Numbered from the stretch's first letter, positions 15,989 to 24,676 are shown. The stretch is 30,073 bases of DNA from Anaeroglomus sp964550565 (GCA_964550565.1 CAZKAI010000053.1:1-30073); one strand, 5' to 3'. The notes: generated from the sequence alone by a model not told the origin. Translations and numbers: made by a program.

Positions 15989-17146
15989 CTAAAGCCATGC
16001 ATAGTCAACCGATATCCATGTTCCGGTTTTGTGACTCCGGAGCACCGCTTCGACGATGAGGTCGGCGATGTGGCCATCCTGGAAGGTGGCAAAATCCACA
16101 TCTTTGGATTGGCCTGAGATATAGCGATAGACATTCCGGCAGAAATTCTTGACAGCGCTGGGATAGCCTTCGTTGTGTCCTGCGGGGTAATGGGCGTAAT
16201 CCCGGATGTCTTTATCCATCAAGACGGCGTCTTTGAGCATCAGTTCGTTGGGCTTGTTGCGGTTGCCAATCATCATCTCATTGGGTTTTTCGTGGTCCCA
16301 CCAGAGACTTTTCTGCGTGCCGTTGAGTTCGATGACGATGTGGTTTTTTCTGCCTGCCGAGACCTGGGTAATACAGGCCATACCGCGGGAGCCGTCTTCA
16401 AACTGCAGCAGGACATGGCCGTAGTCTTCGGACTCGATTTTGACGGTCTCATACTGGTCGGGCCGGAGTTCTTTGCCGGCAAAGGTTTCGACGGCTACTT
16501 TGGGCTTTTTGCGGTAGTCATGCAGGGTCAGCAGGTCGGCAAACACTTTGACAATTCTCTTTCCTGTGACAAACTGAATCAGGTCAAACCAGTGCGACCC
16601 GACGTCCGAAATCACCCGGCTTGGTCCGGACATTTTGGGGTCCAGTCTCCAACTCCAGTCGGTATCATACAGCAGCCAGTCCTGCATATAGCAGCCCTGC
16701 ACCGCGAATACCCTGCCCAGCTCGCCGTTTTGGACCATCCTGCGGGCCTGCTGAATCAGGGGATAGTAACGGTAATTGAAATTTACGGCATGCACAAGGC
16801 CTTTGGATTTGGCCAGGGCCAGAAGCTCGGCGGATTCGTTGCTGTTCATGCCCAGCGGCTTTTCGCTGATGCAATGCTTGCCGGCATTGAGGATATCCCG
16901 ATTGACCTGCAGATGCATGACATTCGGGGTGCAATTGTGGACGACCTCAATGGCAGGGTCTTGCAGCATGGCCTTGTAATCGCCATAGGCCTTTGGAATA
17001 TGCAACTGGGCGGCCTTTTGGTCAGCCAGGGCCTGATTGGCTTCGGCCACGGCAGCAACTTCGACTGTGCCGAGCCGCCGCAGGGCCTCAATGTGCGCAG
17101 GACCGATATAACCTGTCCCGATAATTGCGGCTTTGATGGTTTTCAT
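15989..17146 (-). CDS. Gfo/Idh/MocA-family NAD(P)-dependent oxidoreductase
   Basis: This 385-residue protein belongs to the family that includes inositol 2-dehydrogenase and glucose-fructose oxidoreductase. The Rossmann start AAIIGTGYIGPAHIEAL (6-22) has the GxGxxG dinucleotide motif. NCTPNVMH (71-78) and the family hallmark SEKPLG (94-99, with K96) follow. The C-terminal catalytic motif DVGSHWFDLIQFVTG (181-195) has D181 and H185. The remainder is the usual beta-sheet substrate domain. It has no signal peptide, so it acts in the cytoplasm, unlike many planctomycete homologues with Tat signals. The ribosome site GGGAGAG precedes the ATG. It starts 17 nt after the isomerase-like gene. A sugar, inositol or amino-sugar derivative is the likely substrate. 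Confidence 0.95.
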   Translation of the reverse strand: MKTIKAAIIGTGYIGPAHIEALRRLGTVEVAAVAEANQALADQKAAQLHIPKAYGDYKAMLQDPAIEVVHNCTPNVMHLQVNRDILNAGKHCISEKPLGMNSNESAELLALAKSKGLVHAVNFNYRYYPLIQQARRMVQNGELGRVFAVQGCYMQDWLLYDTDWSWRLDPKMSGPSRVISDVGSHWFDLIQFVTGKRIVKVFADLLTLHDYRKKPKVAVETFAGKELRPDQYETVKIESEDYGHVLLQFEDGSRGMACITQVSAGRKNHIVIELNGTQKSLWWDHEKPNEMMIGNRNKPNELMLKDAVLMDKDIRDYAHYPAGHNEGYPSAVKNFCRNVYRYISGQSKDVDFATFQDGHIADLIVEAVLRSHKTGTWISVDYAWL

Positions 17147-17163
17147 CAGCAGTCTCTCCCGGC

Positions 17164-18198
17164 TCAGCAGCCCAACAGATGCTTCATGATGAGCAGGTCC
17201 AGTTCCTCGTAATCCCGCTCTGCAATCAGGGCATTGACTTTGGCGTCATCGAGGCTGCGGGACAACTCCAGCAGTTTCAGGAAGACGGTTCTGCTGTTGC
17301 TCAGATGCTTGGCGGCGACGGCGTCTTTCTGGCTTCGCATGGCTTTGACATCAAGACCGACCCACTGGCCCTGCTGGCCGTAATCGTGCTTGTCGAGAAT
17401 CCGTACCTGGTTAAATGCTCTGCGGAGGTCCACGGAACCGAACGATTTGTCCTGGTCAAACTTCAGACCGTTCTGGTCGTTCAGGTGGACCGACCACAAC
17501 TTCTTGTGAGCCAGGGCATAGCCCATCTCGTCGGAGGGGTCCAGGCCTGCCAGAATGGCGTGGGCGGATTCGATGACACAGCCCACACGCGAGGCATCAC
17601 AGGTCAGCAACCCCAGGCCAATCGCATGGCCGATGGTCGGCAGATAGGTATGGTCCATCGGCTCATTGGGCTTGGCTTCGATGGCGATTTTAATCTTGGG
17701 ATTGTACTGCAGCATGGTGCTGATGGCCTCGGCAAGCCGGTCCACAGCAACCTTGCTGTCTTTGGCTTCCCGGATATAGGTACCCTCGCGGGCAAGCCAC
17801 AGAACAATCAGGTTGGTCCCGAGTGCGTCAGCGATATCAATAGCCCGTTTGGACCTGTCGATGGCGTACTGTCTGCACTTGGGATCGTTATTGGTATAAC
17901 CGCCGTCGATGGTCCGGGGGTCTTCCCAGAGTCTGGGGGCGACGAATTCTGCAACCAATCCTTCAGCTTCGAGACTTTTTTTGACGGATTTGGCTTCTTC
18001 CATGGTTTGCTGAGGGGACAAGTCATTCATTTTGGGAACTGCATCGTCATCATGAAACTGAACGCCATCAAAGCCCATGGTTTTATACATTTTGAGCTTT
18101 TTGCCAAATTCCACGGTTTTTCTCACCATCGGTCCGAAAGGGTCTGCACCTTCGTGGATATTCCATGGGCCGAATGTAAATTTAAATACTCCCGCCAT
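17164..18198 (-). CDS. Xylose-isomerase-like (XylA-type) sugar isomerase with altered metal site
   Basis: The 344-residue TIM-barrel protein follows class I xylose isomerases motif by motif. It shows FTFGPWN, ADPFGP, FHDDD (48-52, catalytic H49), LWLAREG (W134, R137, E138), IEAKPNEP (E174, K176), LPTIGHAIG, VIESAH (E210, H213), LNDQNGLKFDQD (D248, D250) and GLDVK (D283). Spacing between these residues nearly equals that of the Streptomyces enzyme (E181, K183, E217, H220, D245, D255, D257, D287). The exception is H238, which occupies the place of metal ligand D245. Aldose-ketose isomerisation is therefore likely, but on a substrate that may differ from xylose. A strong AAGGAGA precedes the ATG. 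It lies 11 nt after the hydroxypyruvate-isomerase-like gene. Confidence 0.85.
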   Translation of the reverse strand: MAGVFKFTFGPWNIHEGADPFGPMVRKTVEFGKKLKMYKTMGFDGVQFHDDDAVPKMNDLSPQQTMEEAKSVKKSLEAEGLVAEFVAPRLWEDPRTIDGGYTNNDPKCRQYAIDRSKRAIDIADALGTNLIVLWLAREGTYIREAKDSKVAVDRLAEAISTMLQYNPKIKIAIEAKPNEPMDHTYLPTIGHAIGLGLLTCDASRVGCVIESAHAILAGLDPSDEMGYALAHKKLWSVHLNDQNGLKFDQDKSFGSVDLRRAFNQVRILDKHDYGQQGQWVGLDVKAMRSQKDAVAAKHLSNSRTVFLKLLELSRSLDDAKVNALIAERDYEELDLLIMKHLLGC

Positions 18199-18209
18199 TG
18201 CGTGTCTCC

Positions 18210-19022
18210 TTAGCTCAGATAGTCCAGCGTTCTTGTTAATGATTCCTGAGGGTCCAGCCTGGGGAAATATTCCAGGCCGAAGCAGCCTTCGTATCCCAGC
18301 TCATCAAGGGCTTTGATGATTCGGGGATAGTTGACTTCCGTTTCAAACAGTTCCGCCCTGCCGGGAACGCCGGCAGAATGAAAGTGCCCTATAATATCAA
18401 TATTCTTGTCGATAAATGCAAGAATATTTCCCTGCATAATCTGCATGTGATAGACATCGTAGAGCAGCTTGAGGTGAGGGCTTTTGAACTCGCGGATGAG
18501 TTTGACCGCGTCCTCGGTTGTATTGAAAAAGTACCCCGGGTGGTCCACCAGGGTATTGAGCGGTTCAATCAGCAGGGTCACGCCGGCCTTCTCGGCCATC
18601 TGAACGGCTTGTGCAAACGCCGTCCGGATGTGCTGATTCATCTGCTGGTCGGTGAGATTGTCCTGGGCCAGGCCGGACAGGATGATGCCTTTGGAACAGT
18701 GGATGCTTCTGGCAAAATCAAGCATTTTCTGAATCTGTCGGGCATAGCGATCATGCTCGGATGGATTGGTGACATTGCCGCCAATCGACCCATCCCAGGC
18801 ACCAAAGGCAAAATCGTTATAGGCAATCTTTTTTTCTGCGGCCACTTTTGTCATTTTAGCGGCATTTTTGGGCTGTAAAAAATCGATTGTTTTGCCGTTA
18901 AATGTGCCTTCGGGATGCCAGAATTCGATATACCGGTAACCGATGTCGGCAATTTTGGCGACTCTTTCTTCAAACGGCAAGTCGGTAAAAAAGCATTCCG
19001 TACATACGCTGATACGAGCCAT
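18210..19022 (-). CDS. Hydroxypyruvate-isomerase-like TIM-barrel protein
   Basis: The 270-residue product matches the Hyi branch of the xylose-isomerase-like TIM-barrel superfamily. The diagnostic stretches are LLIEPLNTLVDHPGYF, LKLLYDVYHMQIMQGN, IGHFHSAGVPGRAEL and GLEYFPRLDP. They hold the two catalytic glutamates (in IEPLN and GLEYFP) and the His/Asp metal ligands. Known members interconvert hydroxypyruvate and tartronate semialdehyde, or isomerise and epimerise related small ketoses such as tagatose or 2-oxo-tetronate derivatives. Here, next to an XylA-like isomerase, a sugar-specific role is as likely as true hydroxypyruvate isomerase. GGAG precedes the ATG, and gaps of 11 nt on both sides place it firmly in the operon. 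Confidence 0.85.
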   Translation of the reverse strand: MARISVCTECFFTDLPFEERVAKIADIGYRYIEFWHPEGTFNGKTIDFLQPKNAAKMTKVAAEKKIAYNDFAFGAWDGSIGGNVTNPSEHDRYARQIQKMLDFARSIHCSKGIILSGLAQDNLTDQQMNQHIRTAFAQAVQMAEKAGVTLLIEPLNTLVDHPGYFFNTTEDAVKLIREFKSPHLKLLYDVYHMQIMQGNILAFIDKNIDIIGHFHSAGVPGRAELFETEVNYPRIIKALDELGYEGCFGLEYFPRLDPQESLTRTLDYLS

Positions 19023-19033
19023 TGCAGTCTCCG

Positions 19034-20380
19034 TTATTTTACAAATACCTTGGTTTCGGCCAGATAGACATTCAACACTTTATTGATCGCCGCTGCGATT
19101 TTGCCGCAGTCTTCATCGCTCAGATTGTAATCGATATCAATCAGGATTGCACGTGCCAATAAGGACAGCGAATTGGGACACATGTCTTTGGTGTATTTGG
19201 GCAGTTCATTGCGAGGAACACCGCTCCAGGGCAGCCGATCCGTCGATACGGATTTGTATTGCAGGATATGGTCCCAGTAATTATAGACATGCCAATCCCG
19301 GATTTTGGAATCATAGATACCGCCGGCCGGGACGCCTTCGGCCTGCAGGGCAGACAGCACATTCTTGGCGGTCTCGGCATCTGGCATGAACATGGTCAGA
19401 CAAATGCCCGTGTCGCCCTGTTCATCCGGCAGGCGTCTAAAGGTCAACCCCTCGAAGCGTTCGATGGCGTCTTTGATTTTTTTCTTGGCGGCATGGTGCC
19501 TGGAGACGATGGTTCTGGCCTTTCGGATCTGAGCCAGGGCCACCGCACCTTCCAGTTCGCTCATGCGGTAGTTTTCCCCGCAGAACAGGTCTTCATTCTC
19601 TCGTTCCGGCCCGAAACGGTCGGGCCGCCAGCAGGCCGCACAGTCGTGCCAGTTCAGGGCACGAGTATAAAGGCGCCTGTCATCGGTGGTTAGAAATCCG
19701 CCTTCACCGGATACAATCACTTTGTAATAGTCAAAACTGAAACAGCCGATGGTGCCGATGCTCCCGAGCATCTGGTTTTTAAACGAACCGCCGGCGGCCT
19801 GAGCGGCGTCTTCGACCACCGGAATCCCATGCTTATTGGCAATATCCATAATCGCATCCATCTGAGCCGCGGCACCTCGCATGTGAACCGGAACAATGGC
19901 TTTAGTTCGTTTGGTGATGGCTTTTTCGATTGCTTCAGGGGCCATACACAGTGTATCATCAATATCCACAATAATCGGAATGGCATTGGATGCGGCAACG
20001 GTGGCCGAGGTGGCAAAGAAGGTATAGGCCGGGACAATGACTTCATCGCCCATGCCGATCCCCAGTGCCCGGTACGCCGCAATCAGGGTAGAGGTACAGG
20101 AATTGGCTGCCATGCAATAGGTCGTGCCAATCAGGTCTTTCATCGCATTTTCCGCGGCGGCAACCTTGCTGGGACGGGGATTGTAATAGCGGAACAAATG
20201 AGGGCCTTTGATCCCTTTGTCCTGCTCGATCAGATTTCTGATTTTAGCTATCGTCTCGCCGGAATACTGCCACAGATCCAGCACTTCCAAAAGCTCATCC
20301 TTGCCTATTTTTGTCGGAAATGGCCCCAGCTTGTCCACTGTTTTGGGGCCGCCGTTGATGGCTAATTTGTTTGTTTTCAT
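19034..20380 (-). CDS. DegT/DnrJ/EryC1/StrS-family PLP-dependent aminotransferase
   Basis: The ATG at 20380 (MKTNKLAINGGPKTVDK) is preferred because AAAGGA lies upstream and the family starts with this AINGGPK motif; the frame extends 20 codons further without homology-like sequence. The product has 448 residues. PLP-binding elements are visible: GTTYCMAANSCTSTL (85-99), VIVPAYTFFATSATV (114-128), VVEDAAQAAGG (188-198), and FSFDYYKVIVSGEGG (214-228) with the Schiff-base lysine K220. Family members transfer an amino group to or from keto-sugars and cyclitols. In this catabolic setting, beside a PIG-L deacetylase, it could remove the amino group of an amino sugar. It is the first gene after the promoter-operator at 20523-20566, with a leader of about 150 nt. 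Confidence 0.93.
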   Translation of the reverse strand: MKTNKLAINGGPKTVDKLGPFPTKIGKDELLEVLDLWQYSGETIAKIRNLIEQDKGIKGPHLFRYYNPRPSKVAAAENAMKDLIGTTYCMAANSCTSTLIAAYRALGIGMGDEVIVPAYTFFATSATVAASNAIPIIVDIDDTLCMAPEAIEKAITKRTKAIVPVHMRGAAAQMDAIMDIANKHGIPVVEDAAQAAGGSFKNQMLGSIGTIGCFSFDYYKVIVSGEGGFLTTDDRRLYTRALNWHDCAACWRPDRFGPERENEDLFCGENYRMSELEGAVALAQIRKARTIVSRHHAAKKKIKDAIERFEGLTFRRLPDEQGDTGICLTMFMPDAETAKNVLSALQAEGVPAGGIYDSKIRDWHVYNYWDHILQYKSVSTDRLPWSGVPRNELPKYTKDMCPNSLSLLARAILIDIDYNLSDEDCGKIAAAINKVLNVYLAETKVFVK

Positions 20381-20522
20381 GCTCGCTGTCCTTTCAACTT
20401 TAGATACATATAAGCATCTTTGGATTATGTTCTTGTCCATTTTGAATTTTGGCTATTCCACCCTGACCCGAATGGATTGCCATGACTATGCCGTTCCATC
20501 ATAGAAACTATCAATACCTTAT

Positions 20523-20536
20523 CATTAACGTTAATG
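20523..20536. promoter_or_regulatory. Perfect 14-bp palindromic operator (LacI-family type)
   Basis: CATTAACGTTAATG is self-complementary over all 14 bases with a central CpG, the layout of LacI/PurR-family operators. It begins 1 nt after the -10 box of the promoter at 20538-20566 and covers the expected transcription start, the classic position for a repressor. No regulator gene is in the window. Confidence 0.65.
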
Positions 20537-20537
20537 T

Positions 20538-20566
20538 ATTATATCTAACAAATTCTTTCAAGTAAA
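20538..20566 (-). promoter_or_regulatory. Sigma70 promoter of the aminotransferase-to-polyol-dehydrogenase operon
   Basis: On the minus strand TTTACT (20566-20561, 4 of 6 matches), a 17-nt spacer and a perfect TATAAT (20543-20538) are present. Six genes downstream (20380 to 13541) lie in the same direction with gaps of 40 nt or less, so this promoter probably drives them all. Confidence 0.75.
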
Positions 20567-20658
20567 GACTTTTTTTGAAATAGTCGCACTTTTCTATTCA
20601 GGATAGACTTAGTCTTAGTATTTATCGGAAGCTTCTGTCTGCGGGAACCAGTCGGCTT

Positions 20659-21432
20659 TCAGCGGCTGCAGGCGGATCGGTCTTTGATGAAACCGTCCAG
20701 TTCTGTCTTGAGGATATTGTCCTGCGGATAGCCCTGCCCCAGATGCTGGCGAAGACCTTCGGCATAACGGACACCGCATTGAGCACCCCGCTGGGCGGCA
20801 TAGGCTTTCATGGATTCGATATATTGATCCATGCCGTGATGGGCCAGCAGCCAGTCCCGCTGACTCCTGTGGCATAAAAGCATCTTCTCTTTGGTCTGCA
20901 TAACGGTACTGATATCCACATAGATCAACGGGATGATTTCTGTACCGAAGATATCCACCAGGCCCGTCGGGTCGGCATAATACAGATGGGGTACGGTTTT
21001 ATAAGGCCCGATGCCGGGGGTAACGATATTCGGGATGCCGCAGCAAAAGCAGGCCGTGCGAACCAGTTGCGAGGTAATTTCATGGTCGGCAAAATAGTCC
21101 TGGGGGCTGGGGGCAAAAACAACCGCAGGTCTGACCCGTCTGAGCAGCTCAATGACCTTCATCAAGGTGGGCTTGTCGTACATGATAAAGGCATCCCTGC
21201 ATTCAAGACAATGGTACTGCCCTTCCAGCACTGCGGCGGCATCGGCCCCTTCTTTCCGGCGGATGGTGCTGATTTCTTCCGGGGACAATGTTGCCGAGCC
21301 GCAGTCGCCAGCGGTCATTGAGGCGATATGAATATCCCAGCCTGTTTTTTTGAGCAGCGCCATGGTTCCCGTACACACAAATTCCGCATCGTCCGGATGC
21401 GAACACACGGATAAGGCTGTTTTAGATGACAT
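20659..21432 (-). CDS. PIG-L-family (LmbE-like) N-deacetylase
   Basis: The ATG at 21432 is chosen for its excellent AAAGGAG site; an upstream in-frame ATG would overlap the preceding gene. The product is 258 residues. The zinc-binding start SVCSHPDDAEF (8-18) gives H12, D14 and D15. The third ligand is H117 in DYFADHEITSQLV. The usual core elements ASMTAGDCGSA and RPAVVFAPSP lie between. PIG-L enzymes remove N-acetyl groups from GlcNAc-type sugars linked to inositol, cysteine-ligand precursors, chitobiose or antibiotics. Here, among sugar-catabolism genes, an N-acetyl-amino-sugar substrate is a fair guess. It ends about 93 nt before the -35 box of the next operon, and it follows the epimerase-like gene by 11 nt. 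Confidence 0.92.
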   Translation of the reverse strand: MSSKTALSVCSHPDDAEFVCTGTMALLKKTGWDIHIASMTAGDCGSATLSPEEISTIRRKEGADAAAVLEGQYHCLECRDAFIMYDKPTLMKVIELLRRVRPAVVFAPSPQDYFADHEITSQLVRTACFCCGIPNIVTPGIGPYKTVPHLYYADPTGLVDIFGTEIIPLIYVDISTVMQTKEKMLLCHRSQRDWLLAHHGMDQYIESMKAYAAQRGAQCGVRYAEGLRQHLGQGYPQDNILKTELDGFIKDRSACSR

Positions 21433-21443
21433 CGAACTCTCCT

Positions 21444-22496
21444 TTATAGTCTCATTGATGGCGTCAGCAGCATATTGATTATTGTTTGAATTTGGCCAGG
21501 GCTGCCGCGAAAAGCCCAGGTCTGACAGACATCCGTGCATTGCGACTGGCCAGTTCCTGCTCCAACCGCCGGGGCATGATATTCGATTTCACAGAAGCTG
21601 CCCCACTGATTATTGTTGATTTTACATCCCTGAAAGGCAAACCCGGTTCGCCGGGTATCATTGAAAGGCACATCGATATACAGACCCGAGGGATTGACAA
21701 AGAAGTTCCGCACGACCAGTGTTTGCTGCCCTTGGTCGTCGAAAACATATCCAGCCCGGCCGGTAATTTCGGCGGCAGCAAGCGAAAACTTGCATGAATT
21801 CTCATGTGACACATAATAGCGACACAGATTATCCGATACAGACAAATCACTATCTGAAATTTCGCCAAATACCACAAGAGGATTGGCTTTGCGATACGTG
21901 GGTATCAGCATCTGTCCTCCGCATGGCAACTGCATTAAATGCCACAGGCCAACAGGACCAGAGTTGTCTTTATCAGGATCCAAAATCTCAAGCGTTGTGC
22001 TTGTTGTATAGCCGGCATAGTCCACTCCCTGCAACGGTGCCGGATTCTGAGCAGCAGTCAAGGTTTTGGTTATTGCCGTATGAACGACCTGCTGGCTTCT
22101 GGATAATTTTACAGAACATGTGTTGGAAAGTGAAAGGCTGGTTTCTGTTTGCGTGATGGAAAAATTGCCGGGGTCGAGCTGGGCCGGCTGGGTATATACC
22201 TTCATATCCGGATATTGCGGAAAGAAGATGTCGATTTCAGGGGCCAGCCAGGTTCGATCCCCGCCGCTGTTGTGCCATTGATTTTGAGCATAGAATTGCT
22301 CGGCATTCGCATGAGAGCTGAGGGCCGGATGAGTCCAAAAGACATTGTGTTCACTGCCTGCAGAGCCGAATCCGATAATCCGTCCGCCATACGGCAGGAT
22401 TAACAGAACGGTACCGTCGGGGAATCTCTGCTGCAAGGTTTTCCTGCCGCAGCGATCCAGAACCTCTGCAAGATGTTTGATTTGTTTTGCGATCAT
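21444..22496 (-). CDS. Beta-sandwich protein, aldose-epimerase-like (resembles DUF6786)
   Basis: The 350-residue product has no signal peptide or membrane helix. Near the start, LILPYGGRIIGFG (32-44) resembles the opening of galactose-mutarotase-like proteins. SGGDRTWLAPEIDIFFP then resembles the GG-x-R-x-W-L-x-P-E motif of DUF6786-type proteins. Alternating strands continue to the end, with SGPVGLWHLMQLPCGGQMLIPTY in the middle (spread over about 160-185). These suggest a galactose-mutarotase-like sandwich that binds or epimerises a sugar. I do not recognise catalytic residues with certainty. The ribosome site is weak. Gaps of 48 nt upstream (DUF2961 gene) and 11 nt downstream (PIG-L) place it inside the sugar locus. 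Confidence 0.5.
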   Translation of the reverse strand: MIAKQIKHLAEVLDRCGRKTLQQRFPDGTVLLILPYGGRIIGFGSAGSEHNVFWTHPALSSHANAEQFYAQNQWHNSGGDRTWLAPEIDIFFPQYPDMKVYTQPAQLDPGNFSITQTETSLSLSNTCSVKLSRSQQVVHTAITKTLTAAQNPAPLQGVDYAGYTTSTTLEILDPDKDNSGPVGLWHLMQLPCGGQMLIPTYRKANPLVVFGEISDSDLSVSDNLCRYYVSHENSCKFSLAAAEITGRAGYVFDDQGQQTLVVRNFFVNPSGLYIDVPFNDTRRTGFAFQGCKINNNQWGSFCEIEYHAPAVGAGTGQSQCTDVCQTWAFRGSPGQIQTIINMLLTPSMRL

Positions 22497-22544
22497 CTTT
22501 TAATTGACATCATATAAAAAAGATACAAAGCAGCCGAAAAAATA

Positions 22545-24596
22545 TCAATTCGGATCATTCAATTTATTCAATGTAAAACAATCATCCGGCAAATATTTAC
22601 CGTGTTTATCCTTTATTACAAGCGAAAATCCATCCCAAATGAACGTTGCCGGGTGAACCCGGTTGGCACTTTTCACGAGAAGCCGATTTGCTCCCGGAAC
22701 AAGTTGTGTTCGGACTTCCTGCGTTCCAAACATTGAAAGACAGGGTAATTGAGCAATAGACTTGCCATTCAGGAAGAGTTCTATCGGATCATCATGCCCG
22801 ACCACCAGCGTAACATCCTGTGCCTGCGAAGATTGGATGGATGTCATTGCATACGATATCGTATCAATTGCCCAGCACATAACTCCCGGCGGATATCCAA
22901 AAGGCTGCGTGTTTTCGGCATTGAAATCCACAAATCCGCCTCGCGAAAATCTCCTTTTCCATTGTGCAGTTCGATTCAGAATAGTGCGAGCCGGAGTTGA
23001 AAGCTCAACTTTATACGTTTTGTCGCCAATAACCCTGCTTTCCGGCTCGAATACCATGCCAAGCATGTCTCCCTGCGGCGAATAGGCACTGAAAGGACCA
23101 ATGCACAGCCAGGGAATCTGAAAAACAGGTGGGGTGGGGATGGGGCTGTCCTGATACCAGAATGCAACACTTTGATAGCCGTTACCCGGAAAGATGCTGA
23201 AATCCACATTCAGCGAGCGGGTGAACGGCACGGGACTTTCCCAATGAAATCGGTAACGCATTCCGCCATCCATATAGGACGAGGCTGCACCCACATAAGG
23301 GGTGGCATAGTTATCGCCAAAAAAGGCCGCACAAAAGTAATCCTCCCCGCCAATTGCCCGCAGGGTAAAGGGGGAATCGGTCTGGGCATCGCCATAAATC
23401 ATATCCGCTCCGGCATGGTCGGTCGGCTTTACCGGCGAAGTCGTATGGTACAGCAGCATCCCCACGAAATGACCGTTGCCTGCCGCATGCATCAATGGAT
23501 AGGTCTGGCCTTCCTGGCCAACGCCCTCGTTATAGGCTGCATGAAGATAGGTGTAATTTTGGGGGAATGATTTCAACTTTTTATAAACCGCTTCAACGCT
23601 TATCTTCTCAGCAGAGTCACCCGTGTTTTTAACCACAATCGTCCATGATTTGCGGAACGGCATCGGCAGGTGGCAGCTAAAGTGATTGTCTTTGCTCTCC
23701 AAAACCAGGGAGTTCAACTGCCCGAAGAATTTACTGATAGGACAATCGAGGGCCCATGCGTCCGCACCTTCATATTTAATCCGCATTTGAATAGTGTCGG
23801 CGTTATCGGTTTCAAGCGTAAGACGCTCCACCATCGCCGTTCCATGAATCGTGAGCAGTTCCTGTTCCTGACCCGGCCCCAATTCCATTTGGTTTGCCAT
23901 CGTCTGGGGCTGACCGATAAAATGAATGTCAGACTTTTCGTTGCCAAGCGGATCCATCGCCTCTTCCTGGCCCTTTCCGGAATAGAAATACTGCTTTTTC
24001 TGGGCCGAATACTTCAGAGTGCAATCCGGAATCTTTTCCGATGACCGAAATATGCCGTCAAATATAAAATAGGTATCCTCAATGGATACCTCCGCCCGAT
24101 TGACCAGAACCACTTTCACGGAGGTATGGAACGGCATGGGAATATAGCAATTCCGCCCATCCGTCGGGAGGGTATCAAGGGGGACAGGCAAACGATTGAT
24201 GGGTTCGGCGACAGTCTCATTAGCAAATAATTCGGCACAAAACCCCTCTATACTGGGGGTTGTTTCGCCATCGAAATAGAACTGCACCCATTCACGCTGC
24301 CACCTGCCGGTCCACCATATATGCGTAATATAGCCGCCGCCTTTTAAATCGACAAGAACCAGCCCCTCTCCCGGTGCAAGACGGGGAGGAGTGTATGGAT
24401 ATCGTGAGATCCGCCAAGGTTGATAATCTTTCAATGCCGGTAAATTTCTAAGATAGTATTCACGCATTGTGTCCGGTTTAATCGCCGCAGGTTCCAGCAC
24501 AGGAACAGCCGCCAGAGACTGTACAAACGGAATAAACCATACTGCAATAACAAGCCATTTACCTGATACTCGATTATACAATGAATACTCCCACAT
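22545..24596 (-). CDS. Secreted DUF2961 (GH172-type) protein
   Basis: This 683-residue protein has an N-terminal hydrophobic signal (about 13-30). The early part, WRISRYPYTPPRLAPGEGLVLVDLKGGGYITHIWWTG (spread over about 61-96), and then WVQFYFDGETTPSIEG follow the DUF2961 pattern: a start motif, 'GPG-x-I-x-R-I-W', then 'Y-F-D-G-E-x-x-P-S-I'. DUF2961 is the basis of GH172, whose characterised members act on fructofuranosides, difructose anhydride and D-arabinofuranosides. The middle is a double beta-sandwich-like region. The last 100 or so residues (VGHDDPIELFLNGK, then GANRLLVK) look like a PA14/galactose-binding type domain. It is divergent, so hydrolase activity is an inference. It lies 80 nt after the symporter gene, on the same strand. 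Confidence 0.7.
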   Translation of the reverse strand: MWEYSLYNRVSGKWLVIAVWFIPFVQSLAAVPVLEPAAIKPDTMREYYLRNLPALKDYQPWRISRYPYTPPRLAPGEGLVLVDLKGGGYITHIWWTGRWQREWVQFYFDGETTPSIEGFCAELFANETVAEPINRLPVPLDTLPTDGRNCYIPMPFHTSVKVVLVNRAEVSIEDTYFIFDGIFRSSEKIPDCTLKYSAQKKQYFYSGKGQEEAMDPLGNEKSDIHFIGQPQTMANQMELGPGQEQELLTIHGTAMVERLTLETDNADTIQMRIKYEGADAWALDCPISKFFGQLNSLVLESKDNHFSCHLPMPFRKSWTIVVKNTGDSAEKISVEAVYKKLKSFPQNYTYLHAAYNEGVGQEGQTYPLMHAAGNGHFVGMLLYHTTSPVKPTDHAGADMIYGDAQTDSPFTLRAIGGEDYFCAAFFGDNYATPYVGAASSYMDGGMRYRFHWESPVPFTRSLNVDFSIFPGNGYQSVAFWYQDSPIPTPPVFQIPWLCIGPFSAYSPQGDMLGMVFEPESRVIGDKTYKVELSTPARTILNRTAQWKRRFSRGGFVDFNAENTQPFGYPPGVMCWAIDTISYAMTSIQSSQAQDVTLVVGHDDPIELFLNGKSIAQLPCLSMFGTQEVRTQLVPGANRLLVKSANRVHPATFIWDGFSLVIKDKHGKYLPDDCFTLNKLNDPN

Positions 24597-24676
24597 AAAA
24601 CCCTGCTATTTTGAATGGAATCCGTATATTACTTTCCGAACATAGTGCATATAGTCGTTTTCGGCAACCCGGCATA

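Noticed and set aside
17179..18213. A 344-codon open frame on the plus strand
   Set aside because: It lies exactly opposite the XylA-like gene, whose motifs are unmistakable; the plus-strand translation has no recognisable domain.
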